Assembly (NCBI GenBank): GCA_003978285.1 | Contig: QOAB01000147.1 | Coordinates: 1 to 10,140, forward strand | DNA: 10,140 bases | Source of the DNA: Candidatus Thioglobus sp. | Lineage (GTDB): Bacteria; Pseudomonadota; Gammaproteobacteria; PS1; Thioglobaceae | Direction of reading: 5' to 3' | Part shown: piece by piece, positions 1 through 7,407 of the stretch | How positions within the stretch are numbered: position 1 is the first letter of the stretch | Layout: every line of letters begins with the position of its first letter | Notes under the pieces: model-generated | What the model was told of the DNA's origin: nothing | Seen by the model: only the letters and a program-made list of their open reading frames with translations | Databases searched by the model: none | Program-made: the position numbers and the translations under genes

Positions 1-761
1 GGATTGGACTCAACAAACAAATGCTGGTGCAAACCCACTAACGCTGAATTAATTTTTTCTGCTGAATTTTGATCGCCATCCATAGCAGCATTATAAGCAT
101 CTGAGACTAATTTAGGGGCAACATTTGCACTCACCGAAATACCACCATGGCCGCCCATTAAAATAAACTCAACTGCGGTGGCATCATCCCCGCTGTAGAG
201 CAGGAAGTCATCAGGACATTGGTCTATTAATGCCTTAGCCACAGCTAAATCGCCCGTTGCATCTTTAATGCCAATAATATTACCTACCTCAGATAAGCGC
301 ACCGTTGTATCAACAGATAAATCTACCGCTGTTCTACCAGGTACGTTATATAAAATCTGATCAATGTCTACCGTCTCAGCAATCAACTTATAATGTTGAT
401 AGAGGCCTTCTTGAGTTGGTTTATTGTAATACGGTGTAACCAATAAACAGGCATCTGCGCCCATTTCTTTAGCAGCCTTAGTGAGTGTAATTGCTTCAGT
501 AGTTGAGTTGGCGCCCGTACCTGCAATGACTGCTATACGACCTTTTGAAAACTCAATGGTTCGTCGCATCACTTCGACATGTTCAGTGTGATTGAGTGTC
601 GCTGATTCACCCGTTGTACCCATAGAAATAATAGCTTTCGTACCTGAAGCAATATGAAACTCAACCAAGGATTCCAGTGCGACAAAATCCACCGACCCAT
701 CCTCAAACATAGGGGTGATTAAGGCGACCATAGAGCCAGTTAAAGGGTGATTAATACGCAT
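1..761 (-). CDS. dapA: 4-hydroxy-tetrahydrodipicolinate synthase DapA (3' end missing)
   Basis: Cytosolic enzyme that condenses pyruvate with aspartate semialdehyde, the first committed step of DAP/lysine synthesis. My translation from the ATG at 761 gives 253 full codons before the window edge; the usual length is about 290, so roughly 40 C-terminal residues are missing. The (beta/alpha)8 aldolase signatures are all present: GTTGES with T49/T50, TPYYNKP with Y112, ILYNVPGRT with Y138 and R143, and the Schiff-base lysine K166 in IIGIKDATG. These are the E. coli catalytic residues shifted by five, because the N-terminus (MRINHPLTGS) is about five residues longer than the E. coli start. The next in-frame ATG would cut into the conserved VALITPM strand, so I keep 761, although no strong ribosome binding site precedes it. 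dapE lies further along the same strand, but in a different transcription unit. Family assignment is secure. Confidence 0.96.
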   Translation of the reverse strand, partial: MRINHPLTGSMVALITPMFEDGSVDFVALESLVEFHIASGTKAIISMGTTGESATLNHTEHVEVMRRTIEFSKGRIAVIAGTGANSTTEAITLTKAAKEMGADACLLVTPYYNKPTQEGLYQHYKLIAETVDIDQILYNVPGRTAVDLSVDTTVRLSEVGNIIGIKDATGDLAVAKALIDQCPDDFLLYSGDDATAVEFILMGGHGGISVSANVAPKLVSDAYNAAMDGDQNSAEKINSALVGLHQHLFVESN

Positions 762-790
762 CGAATTAAATATTAATAATAATTACCAAG

Positions 791-796
791 ATTATA
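791..796 (-). promoter_or_regulatory. Candidate -10 box of the dapA promoter
   Basis: The minus strand carries a perfect TATAAT here, about 30 nt upstream of the dapA ATG, in the 144-bp gap between glnB and dapA. The -35 is poor: the best match, TTTACG at 817-822, is 20 nt away. I see no hairpin-plus-T-run terminator after glnB, so dapA may also receive read-through. Confidence 0.4.
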
Positions 797-857
797 TACG
801 AAACCTATTTTTTAGGCGTAAAAAACCCTCAAAAAACAAAGCAAGAGCGTAATTTGA

Positions 858-877
858 TTAAGTTTAATTTAACTTAA
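858..877. repeat. AT-rich inverted repeat in the glnB-dapA gap
   Basis: TTAAGTT and AACTTAA form a perfect 7-bp dyad around a 6-nt loop. Neither strand has a T-run immediately after the dyad in the right direction for an intrinsic terminator. It could be an operator or an mRNA hairpin, or chance in AT-rich DNA. Confidence 0.3.
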
Positions 878-905
878 AAATCGTAGCTTTTTTATTTTCT
901 ATTAC

Positions 906-1244
906 TTAAAGGGCGTCTTGATCAGTTTCGCCAGTACGAATACGGATTACTTTCTCTAAATTAGTGACAAAAATTTTGCCATCACCTACTTTACCAGAGT
1001 TGGCAATACTGGTAATCACCTCAATCACATCCTCTAATTTAGATGCTGTAATTGCGATTTCTAACTTAACTTTAGGTAAAAAATCAATTTGATACTCTGC
1101 GCCACGATACATTTCTGTGTGGCCCTTTTGACGACCAAAGCCTTTGACTTCGGTGACGGTAATACCGGGTACACCGGCTTCTAATAAACCTTCCCTGACA
1201 CCATCTAATTGATGTGGCCTGAGAATTGCTGTTACAAATTTCAC
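906..1244 (-). CDS. glnB: Nitrogen regulatory protein PII (GlnB type)
   Basis: Small trimeric signalling protein that senses 2-oxoglutarate, ATP/ADP and, through uridylylation, glutamine. It controls targets such as GlnE and NtrB. The 112-residue length is standard. The T-loop GFGRQKGHTE...RGAEY carries the uridylylation tyrosine Y51. The B-loop SGKVGDGKIFV (about 83-93) and C-terminal RIRTGE are intact. Residue 54 is Asp as in E. coli GlnB (GlnK has Asn), and no amtB lies beside it, so GlnB is favoured over GlnK. The start is GTG, preceded four bases upstream by an A-rich AGGGGG Shine-Dalgarno-like run; the conserved MKFVTAIL N-terminus fixes this start. It is transcribed apart from trmD, 180 bp away, with two candidate promoters in the gap. 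Confidence 0.95.
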   Translation of the reverse strand: MKFVTAILRPHQLDGVREGLLEAGVPGITVTEVKGFGRQKGHTEMYRGAEYQIDFLPKVKLEIAITASKLEDVIEVITSIANSGKVGDGKIFVTNLEKVIRIRTGETDQDAL

Positions 1245-1347
1245 ACTACCCCCTTTTTTTAGTAACTGTAAGTTTCCGTTAACCTACAAAATAAAAACGT
1301 CATCATGGCAACTTGTAAAGCAGCAATGCTTTAATGGAATGCGCCGT

Positions 1348-1363
1348 TGCATGCGTCCTACCA
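1348..1363 (-). promoter_or_regulatory. Sigma54-like -24/-12 element upstream of glnB
   Basis: On the minus strand TGGTAGGACGCATGCA matches the RpoN consensus TGGCACG-N4-TTGCW at 9 of 12 informative positions. The required GG and GC are spaced correctly, with 10 nt between them. It would start transcription roughly 95 nt before the glnB GTG. glnB/glnK genes are often NtrC/sigma54 controlled, which makes the match plausible. I found no clear NtrC dyad (TGCAC...GTGCA) upstream, so this is suggestive only. Confidence 0.35.
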
Positions 1364-1392
1364 CTCTTTAAAAGGCAATAGAATAAAGACTC

Positions 1393-1421
1393 ATTATAGT
1401 CGAGAAATTTTAAAAAGAAAA
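1393..1421 (-). promoter_or_regulatory. Candidate sigma70 promoter for glnB
   Basis: The minus strand carries TATAAT at 1393-1398, preceded after 17 nt by a weak -35 TTTTCT (1416-1421). It sits just downstream of the trmD stop and would give glnB a leader of about 140 nt. The -10 is perfect; the -35 matches three of six bases. Confidence 0.45.
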
Positions 1422-1435
1422 CCCTTACTTTTTAA
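1410..1435 (-). repeat. Inverted repeat straddling the trmD stop, possible weak terminator
   Basis: Perfect 8-bp arms TTAAAAAG and CTTTTTAA flank a 10-nt loop that contains the trmD TAA. On the minus strand the 3' arm is U-rich and is followed by AATTTC. With a single GC pair per arm the hairpin would be weak. It is the only hairpin I see at the end of the five-gene operon. Confidence 0.3.
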
Positions 1436-2099
1436 CTAGGTCTTTGCGTTTTTTTTGAGTGTTTTGAATGGCTTGAGCCTGACGCCAAGCCTCGATATTA
1501 GCTTGGTGACCACTAAGTAAAATTTCAGGCACTACTTGGCCGTCAATTTCTTCTGGTCGAGTGTAATGTGGGTAGTCTAACAAACCATTTGCAAATGAAT
1601 CATTCAAGGAGTCTTGGTTACCGAGTACACCCGGTATTTGTCGGCTTACAGCATCAATAAGCACCATAGCGGCTAATTCACCACCACTAATCACATAATC
1701 GCCAATAGAGACTTCCATATCAACATCGTGCTCAATAATGCGCTCGTCCACACCTTCATAACGACCGCATAATAGAGTGAGCGAATCTAGATTCGACAAC
1801 TCTTTAGCTAAATCATGGGTTAATCTTTCACCTTGCGGTGATAAATAAATAACTTTTGTCTTGGGATTGTCTTGCTTGATTTTACCAATACAATCTCGTA
1901 TAGGTTTAACTTGCATTACCATGCCTGCGCCACCGCCATACGGTGCATCGTCAATATTTCTGTGTTTATTGTGACTAAAGTCTCGCAGCTGCCATGTATT
2001 AATCAACAATAAGGATTTTTTAATACCGCGTGCAATAACGCCTTCATCTTTAATCGCTGAAAACATTTCAGGGAACAAGGTAATAACATCAAAACGCAT
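1425..2099 (-). CDS. trmD: tRNA (guanine-N1)-methyltransferase TrmD
   Basis: Uses S-adenosylmethionine to methylate G37 next to the anticodon in tRNAs with a G36-G37 pair, preventing +1 frameshifting. The SPOUT trefoil-knot motifs are clear: LSPQGERLT (86-94), LCGRYEGVDER (110-120), SIGDYVISGGELA (131-143), then IPGVLG. Catalytic Asp D167 lies in DSFANGLLDYPHYTRP, and R153 corresponds to E. coli R154. At 224 residues it is shorter than E. coli TrmD (255); the missing part is the variable C-terminal tail. The ATG lies 3 bp after the dapE stop, so it is probably translationally coupled; it is the last gene of the serB-ccmF-ccmI-dapE run. trmD usually sits between rimM and rplS, and here neither is adjacent. 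Confidence 0.97.
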   Translation of the reverse strand: MRFDVITLFPEMFSAIKDEGVIARGIKKSLLLINTWQLRDFSHNKHRNIDDAPYGGGAGMVMQVKPIRDCIGKIKQDNPKTKVIYLSPQGERLTHDLAKELSNLDSLTLLCGRYEGVDERIIEHDVDMEVSIGDYVISGGELAAMVLIDAVSRQIPGVLGNQDSLNDSFANGLLDYPHYTRPEEIDGQVVPEILLSGHQANIEAWRQAQAIQNTQKKRKDLVKK

Positions 2100-2102
2100 G
2101 AT

Positions 2103-3227
2103 TTATGCCAGCATGTTTTTAAGTATCTGATAGTAAATATCAGTCAAATCATCTAAATCTTGCACACTCACACACTCATTAACTTGATGAATAGTTGCGT
2201 TCAAAGGGCCTAACTCAACAACCTGAGCATTTAGCATTGGCGCAATAAATCGCCCATCTGAAGTGCCGCCTGAGGTAGATAATTCTGTTTCGATACCTTT
2301 AACAACTTGAATCGCATCCGCACAGCTACTCACTAAATCACCTTTAGGTGTTAAAAATGGATATCCTGAATGCTCCCAAGTAATTTTATACTCAAAGCCG
2401 TGCTTATCTAAAATGCCTAACACTCTTTGTTGTAAGCCTTCATGGGTAGACTCGGTTGAATATCTGAAATTAAACACAACCTCAGTTTCACCAGGAATTA
2501 CATTGGTCACGCCAGTGCCGGCATGGATATTAGAAATCTGAAAACTGGTGGCAGGGAAATATTCGTTACCCTCATCCCATAATTCATTGCACAAATCATG
2601 CAATGCTGGAATGCCAAGATGAATTGGGTTGTCAGCCAAATGTGGATAGGCGATATGGCCTTGTTTACCAACAATAGTTAAACGACCATTAAGAGAGCCA
2701 CGACGACCATTTTTAATCACATCACCTAACTGATTAGTCGAAGATGGCTCGCCCACCAAACAATAATCAACTGCTTGGTTTTTATTTGTTAAATATTCGC
2801 AGACTTTAACCGTACCATCAACAGCTGGCCCTTCCTCATCAGCAGTAATCAAAAAACCAATGGTGCCTTGATGATCAGGAAAATCTGCAACAAAACGCTC
2901 GGTAGCAACGACCATGGCAGCTAATGAACCTTTCATATCAGCCGCTCCCCGACCATATAGCATACCTTCCTTTACAACAGGGTCAAAAGGGTCGGTTTCC
3001 CAATTAGCGCCCACTGGCACAACATCGGTATGGCCTGCAAAAACGAACACTGGAGCAGTGTTGCCATGGGTCGCCCAAAAATTAGCCACTTCGCCAAATT
3101 TAAGTTCGTCAACACCAAATCCAGCCTTTTTAAGACGTTCAGTCATCATCGGCTGGCAACCTTTATCCTCAGGGGTGACAGAAGACTTGGCAATTAAATC
3201 TTTTGCCAGTTGTAATGTGTTACTCAT
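2103..3227 (-). CDS. dapE: Succinyl-diaminopimelate desuccinylase DapE
   Basis: Di-zinc hydrolase that turns N-succinyl-LL-DAP into LL-DAP and succinate for lysine and peptidoglycan synthesis. M20-family residues are all visible: H66 and D68 in [11 protein letters not shown], bridging D97 in [10 protein letters not shown], catalytic E131 and metal ligand E132 in [10 protein letters not shown]160 in LVGEPSS, and H347 in NATIHQVNE. The dimerisation-domain motif [15 protein letters not shown] is at about 188-201. Its 374 residues match the E. coli length (375), supporting the ATG at 3227. It follows ccmI by 7 bp and precedes trmD by 3 bp. It shares a pathway with dapA at the left edge. The close match to the DapE signature makes another M20 peptidase unlikely. 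Confidence 0.97.
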   Translation of the reverse strand: MSNTLQLAKDLIAKSSVTPEDKGCQPMMTERLKKAGFGVDELKFGEVANFWATHGNTAPVFVFAGHTDVVPVGANWETDPFDPVVKEGMLYGRGAADMKGSLAAMVVATERFVADFPDHQGTIGFLITADEEGPAVDGTVKVCEYLTNKNQAVDYCLVGEPSSTNQLGDVIKNGRRGSLNGRLTIVGKQGHIAYPHLADNPIHLGIPALHDLCNELWDEGNEYFPATSFQISNIHAGTGVTNVIPGETEVVFNFRYSTESTHEGLQQRVLGILDKHGFEYKITWEHSGYPFLTPKGDLVSSCADAIQVVKGIETELSTSGGTSDGRFIAPMLNAQVVELGPLNATIHQVNECVSVQDLDDLTDIYYQILKNMLA

Positions 3228-3234
3228 ATAAGCG

Positions 3235-4410
3235 TTATTCTACCTGCAAATCTACGATTGGATTATCTCTCACATTAATCACTGAGCTGAGTACTTGAAT
3301 ATCACCCGCTTGCCTCATTGCAGCGCCAGACTGGCTCACACGTACCACGGCAAGCACCTGTGTTGATTGAGACAACTTCCTACTTGGCATTACCGAGTTC
3401 TCATCTGTGAGTATTACTTTACCTGAGAAATCTTTGAGTTTGATTTTTTGAATGGCAATCGGCATAGGTCTGCCTTGTGCTGCTTTAACATAGATCATTA
3501 AATAATATTCTTTGAACTCTGCTTGGCGCAAGCGTTCAGACAAATCAACATTAATAGTCACTTGATATTCAGGTATTGGTTCACCTTGTATTTGCGCCAA
3601 TTCAACCAAGATATCTTCTAGAATAGAACGATCAGGGTGGTCTTGAGGTAATAATGACAAGGCTCTTTGCCAAACCTTCTTAGCTAAATCAAACTGCCCC
3701 GCATTAGCAGCAACCAAACCTGCTAAATACAAAGCGTCAGGTGCATTCGGATCAATCTCTAATGCTTCTCGCACTAACGTTGATGCGCGACCCACAAACT
3801 GATCATTTTGAGATGTGGCAATGGCTGAAGCATACTCAACCAGCATTGAAACATTTTTTGGATTTAACTGATAAGAACGCTCATAAGCACTTAAGGAGTC
3901 TTCCATCTCGTCTAACTCAAATGAAACCAAACCCAGCGTTTGCCAAGCTTCAAAATCATCCGGTTTTTCTAGCAAATATTGTTTAAGTTCAGCCATACTT
4001 TGCTTCAAACTTGGTGGCTCTGACTGCTCAACCACTTGAGGTGTTGACTCAGCTTTTGGTTGAGGTGTTAACAATTGGTAAATACCTAAAGATGCAACAA
4101 CTAAAAAGACAACTATCAAACCTATTGACCACAACGGGATATTTTTTTGAGCAAGGGTATCTGCGCCTGTTGCTTGATTTAACTCTATTGCCAATGTTTG
4201 AGTAATTTCTTGCTTAGCCTGATTAAACTCAGACTCATCAATCAGGTTTTGCCTTAAATCTTGCTCTAATTCTGCTTGTCTTTGTTTGCCCAATGCAACA
4301 TTAGATTTTTCAAGATTGAACAAATTACTCTTAAGGGGGGTTTTTAAAAACCAAACCAACCAAACAGTGGAAACTGCAATCATTAAAACAAACCACATAA
4401 TCATACTCAT
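3235..4410 (-). CDS. ccmI: Cytochrome c maturation protein CcmI (TPR)
   Basis: Inner-membrane chaperone that holds apocytochrome c for the CcmF/CcmH haem ligase in System I maturation. Layout over 391 residues: N-terminal membrane segment (3-21), a charged cytoplasmic loop with the typical helical region (about 40-75), a second membrane segment (93-114), a Pro/Gln linker, periplasmic TPR-like repeats (about 150-185 and 222-256), and the CcmI C-terminal domain (about 281-391) with [17 protein letters not shown] and [14 protein letters not shown]. The start overlaps the ccmF stop in an ATGA arrangement (4407-4410), a standard sign of coupled translation. The ccmG thioredoxin and the ccmH/ccmL LRCxxC protein that often sit between ccmF and ccmI are absent. 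The fold and context make the call firm, although sequence conservation in CcmI is low. Confidence 0.9.
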   Translation of the reverse strand: MSMIMWFVLMIAVSTVWLVWFLKTPLKSNLFNLEKSNVALGKQRQAELEQDLRQNLIDESEFNQAKQEITQTLAIELNQATGADTLAQKNIPLWSIGLIVVFLVVASLGIYQLLTPQPKAESTPQVVEQSEPPSLKQSMAELKQYLLEKPDDFEAWQTLGLVSFELDEMEDSLSAYERSYQLNPKNVSMLVEYASAIATSQNDQFVGRASTLVREALEIDPNAPDALYLAGLVAANAGQFDLAKKVWQRALSLLPQDHPDRSILEDILVELAQIQGEPIPEYQVTINVDLSERLRQAEFKEYYLMIYVKAAQGRPMPIAIQKIKLKDFSGKVILTDENSVMPSRKLSQSTQVLAVVRVSQSGAAMRQAGDIQVLSSVINVRDNPIVDLQVE

Positions 4411-6341
4411 GACTTAATCCTCGAGCGACGTGCCGCAGTCCTCTGGAAGGACAAACGATAACGCTTATCAAAGGCGGCCAGTAAAGCACCTAACGCAATC
4501 AAGATTCCACCCAGCCAAATTAAACGAATCAGTGGCTTATAATACAATCTCAAACTCCAGGCATCACCTCCTAAAGATTCGCCTAGTGCAACGTATAAAT
4601 CACGATAAAGCGATGGGTCAATGGCTGCTTCAGTCATCGGCATACCAGTAACATACTGGCGTTTTTCAGGCTTTAAAGTAGCAATCTTCTCGCCTGCGTA
4701 CGCGACTTCAATAATGCCTTTGTGACCTTGATAGTTTTCATAATTAAAATTATCAACCCCTTTAAAAGTGAATTGGTAGCCTTTAATATCAATTGTTTCA
4801 TTCAGCTCCATCTTTAAATCTTTTTCGATGCCATATTGGGTAGTAACCGTTGCCCCCAAGACAAAGACAGCAATACCAATATGCGCCAAAATCATGCCAA
4901 AAAATGCAGAACTTGGTCTACCTTTTTGTTGTAACCGTTGAGTTAGTAATACCAACGAATGCAGCACGATCCAAATAAATAAAAACACTGCCAGCAAAAC
5001 AAAGATATTATCGGTTAAAAATAATGCCACTAAAAATAATGCAGCCACACCAATCCACACGGTTTTTAACAAACCAAACACTCTGCTCGTATTGTCTTTT
5101 TTCCAGCGTAAAAAAGGCCCCATCACCATCACCAATACCGCTGGAATCATAATTGGGACAAACACTGCGTCAAAATAAGGAGGACCAACTGAAATTTTTC
5201 CTAAACCTAGAGAGTCTAACAAGAGTGGGTAAAGCGTACCTAAAAACACACTTAACATTGCTGCCACTAATAAGATGTTATTAATTAATAATCCACTTTC
5301 TCTTGATAAAGGCGCAAAACTATTACTACTGCGCATCAAGTTTGCACGCCAAGCATATAGCGTTAACGAACCTCCGATTACAATCACCAAGAATATTAAG
5401 ATAAATAGACCTCTAGCGGGGTCTGAAGCAAATGAATGCACTGAAGTTAGGATGCCAGATCGTACCAAGAAGGTACCCAATAAGCTTAATGAGAAACCTG
5501 AAATCGCCAACAACACAGTCCAATGTTTAAAAGCACCACGTTTTTCACTCACACTCAGCGAATGCACCAAAGCAGTTGCTACCAACCACGGCATGAAAGA
5601 AGCATTTTCTACTGGATCCCAAAACCACCAGCCGCCCCAGCCAAGCTCATAATAAGCCCACCAACTGCCTAACGTAATACCAAAGGTTAAAAAGGCCCAC
5701 GCTATCAATGTCCAAGGTCTTGACCATCTTAACCAAGTAGAATCTAACTGACCACGCACCAGTGAAGACAAAACAAAAGCAAAAGGAATGGCCATGCCGA
5801 CATAGCCCATATACAACATTGGCGGATGAATAATAAGGCCAAAATCTTGTAATAATGGATTTAACTCTCGCCCTTGTAAAGGAATAATATCTAAACGTTC
5901 AAATGGATTGGAAGTGATCAACAAAAACAACAAAAAACCAATGCTAATAAAACCTAAAACAACCAAAATATGGTTAAGCACCTCAGCTGGTAAGCGTTTA
6001 GAGAAGATTGATACCGCAACACTCCAACCTGCCAGAATCATCGCCCATAATAACAATGAGCCTTCATGCGCACCCCAAACAGCCGAAATTTTAAACATAG
6101 AGGGTAGATCAGTATTGGAGTTATTGGCCACATATTTAACCGAGAAGTCGTCTACGATAAAAGCATTCATTAAGACTGCAAATGAGACAATAATCCAAAA
6201 GAATTGCCCCCACAATAGTGGTTTTGCCAATTGCGCTAACGCAACGTTATTTTTAACCATGCCTAATATCGGCAAAGAAACCTGCAGTAGCGCAAAAACC
6301 AAAGCTAAAATTAACGCAAAATGTCCAATCTCAACTAACAT
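4407..6341 (-). CDS. ccmF: Cytochrome c haem lyase subunit CcmF
   Basis: Large polytopic inner-membrane protein that takes haem from holo-CcmE and attaches it to apocytochrome c in the periplasm. The 644 residues match the family. The tryptophan-rich WWD motif GWGGWWFWDPVENASFMPW spans about 234-252. The four conserved histidines are H172, H260, H302 (TSVHSFASDP) and H487 (ILAHIGIAVFVLG), each offset by a few residues from E. coli H173/H261/H303/H491. VWGAHEGSLLLW at 88-99 is also typical. A hydrophilic periplasmic domain covers about 505-600, before a last membrane segment (about 604-624). The homologue NrfE has the same fold, but direct coupling to ccmI and the absence of nrf genes favour CcmF. 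The ATG lies 6 bp after the serB stop. Confidence 0.97.
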   Translation of the reverse strand: MLVEIGHFALILALVFALLQVSLPILGMVKNNVALAQLAKPLLWGQFFWIIVSFAVLMNAFIVDDFSVKYVANNSNTDLPSMFKISAVWGAHEGSLLLWAMILAGWSVAVSIFSKRLPAEVLNHILVVLGFISIGFLLFLLITSNPFERLDIIPLQGRELNPLLQDFGLIIHPPMLYMGYVGMAIPFAFVLSSLVRGQLDSTWLRWSRPWTLIAWAFLTFGITLGSWWAYYELGWGGWWFWDPVENASFMPWLVATALVHSLSVSEKRGAFKHWTVLLAISGFSLSLLGTFLVRSGILTSVHSFASDPARGLFILIFLVIVIGGSLTLYAWRANLMRSSNSFAPLSRESGLLINNILLVAAMLSVFLGTLYPLLLDSLGLGKISVGPPYFDAVFVPIMIPAVLVMVMGPFLRWKKDNTSRVFGLLKTVWIGVAALFLVALFLTDNIFVLLAVFLFIWIVLHSLVLLTQRLQQKGRPSSAFFGMILAHIGIAVFVLGATVTTQYGIEKDLKMELNETIDIKGYQFTFKGVDNFNYENYQGHKGIIEVAYAGEKIATLKPEKRQYVTGMPMTEAAIDPSLYRDLYVALGESLGGDAWSLRLYYKPLIRLIWLGGILIALGALLAAFDKRYRLSFQRTAARRSRIKS

Positions 6342-6347
6342 AAAGAT

Positions 6348-7166
6348 TTACTCATCAAAAAAATCTACTATTTTATCTAATCCGCCAAAACTAATGACGA
6401 TATTTGCTTGTTTGATTACTGAGGGTTTTGCATGATAAGCCACTGACAATCCAGCAATTGACATCATAGCTAAATCATTGGCGCCATCACCAGCAACAAT
6501 CACTTGATTGGGAGATATTTGATATTGCTCACACAGCTCAATAACAAACTCAGATTTGGCTGTCGCATTAATAATTGAGCCTTGAGTAACGCCTGTTAAT
6601 TGATTATTTTCAATATCTAATTCATTAGCACGAGCATGGTCAAGCCCAATATCTTTGGCTAAGCGGTGTGTGAAATAGGTAAAACCACCAGAAACAACTG
6701 CGCTGCGAATACCTTGACCCTTAAAAAACTCAATCAAATCTTTACCACCAGGGTTGACTTGCAATCGCTCAATATATACTTTATCTAATACACTGATATC
6801 TAAGCCTTTCAACAGAGACACTCGTTCAATCAATGAAGCGTTAAAATCCAGCTCTCCCTGCATGGCACGCTCAGTAATAGCCGCAACTTGTGGTTTAATA
6901 TTGGCAAAATCAGCAATCTCATCAATACATTCAATATTAATTAAGGTCGAGTCCATATCACTCACAAATAATTTTATTTGTGAAAAATCAAGTGTGGGCA
7001 GATAATTAAAATCAGTTGAATGGGTTTGTCTTAACACATCAAGATCAATTTTATGATCCGTATAGAGGCGAATATGTGAAGTGTAATGCTTAATCTTACA
7101 GTGATAGGTGTCTGCTATCTGCGTAGCAACCTGTGCATCAGTACTGTGTTGAATGATTGTTTTCAT
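6348..7166 (-). CDS. serB: Phosphoserine phosphatase SerB
   Basis: HAD-superfamily phosphatase that hydrolyses O-phospho-L-serine to serine, the last step of serine synthesis. Motif I SDMDSTLIN contains nucleophile D70 and acid/base D72; the motif II serine is S159 (VVSGG); motif III lysine K204 is in TAKSEF; motif IV GDGANDLAMM holds D227 and D231. The cap region INIECIDEIADFA is also conserved. It has 272 residues against 322 in E. coli; the difference is in the variable N-terminal part before D70. An in-frame TAG two codons upstream excludes a longer start, so ATG 7166 is the first possible. It is the first gene of the minus-strand operon. Its leader contains the 24-bp tRNA-Leu fragment, and I could not identify a convincing promoter. 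Confidence 0.96.
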   Translation of the reverse strand: MKTIIQHSTDAQVATQIADTYHCKIKHYTSHIRLYTDHKIDLDVLRQTHSTDFNYLPTLDFSQIKLFVSDMDSTLINIECIDEIADFANIKPQVAAITERAMQGELDFNASLIERVSLLKGLDISVLDKVYIERLQVNPGGKDLIEFFKGQGIRSAVVSGGFTYFTHRLAKDIGLDHARANELDIENNQLTGVTQGSIINATAKSEFVIELCEQYQISPNQVIVAGDGANDLAMMSIAGLSVAYHAKPSVIKQANIVISFGGLDKIVDFFDE

Positions 7167-7182
7167 AACCTAAATAGGATTA

Positions 7183-7206
7183 TGGTGCGGAAGGAGAGGC
7201 TCGAAC
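7183..7206 (-). repeat. Duplicated 3' end of tRNA-Leu (putative att site)
   Basis: This 24-bp stretch matches 8650-8673 in the intact tRNA-Leu gene, in the same orientation, with one mismatch (7199 versus 8666). On the minus strand it runs from the last base of the 5' T-stem through the T-loop, 3' T-stem and acceptor strand, and ends exactly at CCA. The mismatch is T-loop position 60, which tolerates C or T. Nothing before it resembles the rest of a tRNA. It lies 17 bp upstream of serB. Confidence 0.9.
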
Positions 7207-7252
7207 ACATTATGTAAGTCATTGTTTTAACCCAACTTTACTATTTTATTTC

Positions 7253-7265
7253 TATACTAGTTGGT
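7253..7265. repeat. Left copy of a 13-bp direct repeat inside the island
   Basis: TATACTAGTTGGT here matches TATACTAGTCGGT at 8529-8541, with one mismatch and the same orientation. A further ACTAGT core occurs at 7285-7290. All copies lie in the non-coding flanks of the island-like segment. They could be recombinase arm sites or simple chance; the role is inferred only from position. Confidence 0.35.
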
Positions 7266-7314
7266 TCTTGCTTGACACTTTTGCACTAGTCTAGTTTTAG
7301 GTGCGATTATACTT

Positions 7315-7335
7315 AAAAAACCAGTTAGGCCGGTT
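7315..7335 (-). terminator. Intrinsic terminator of the amidohydrolase gene
   Basis: On the minus strand AACCGG, a 5-nt loop and CTGGTT form a 6-bp stem with one G-T pair, followed at once by a T-run. It lies about 72 nt after the amidohydrolase stop and would keep its transcript out of serB. Confidence 0.6.
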
Positions 7336-7407
7336 AATCCCGCGTTTATAGTTTTATGAGGTGGAATTATTATGTGGAGATATAAAAATACTTAGGATTG
7401 ATTTTTT

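Noticed and set aside
830..905. Intrinsic terminator after glnB
   Set aside because: AT-rich dyads are present, but none has a T-run directly after its stem on the minus strand.
2914..3231. Plus-strand open frame of 105 codons
   Set aside because: Entirely antisense to dapE, which has a complete set of catalytic motifs. It is a codon-bias shadow.
5908..6435. Plus-strand open frame of 175 codons opposite ccmF/serB
   Set aside because: Antisense to strongly conserved ccmF and the serB end. The lysine- and asparagine-rich product has no domain-like pattern.
7183..7290. A second, degenerate full-length tRNA-Leu gene at the isolated 3' fragment
   Set aside because: On the minus strand the sequence before the 24-bp match shows no anticodon arm, D-arm or acceptor partner. 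Only the 3' end is recognisable.
7272..7313. Plus-strand promoter with TTGACA at 7272-7277
   Set aside because: The nearest -10-like hexamer, TATACT at 7308, is 30 nt away, and no plus-strand gene follows.
7360..7368. GGTGGAATT matching the tRNA-Leu D-arm region
   Set aside because: Only 9 bp, on the opposite strand from the tRNA gene, with no flanking similarity. Chance is the likelier explanation.
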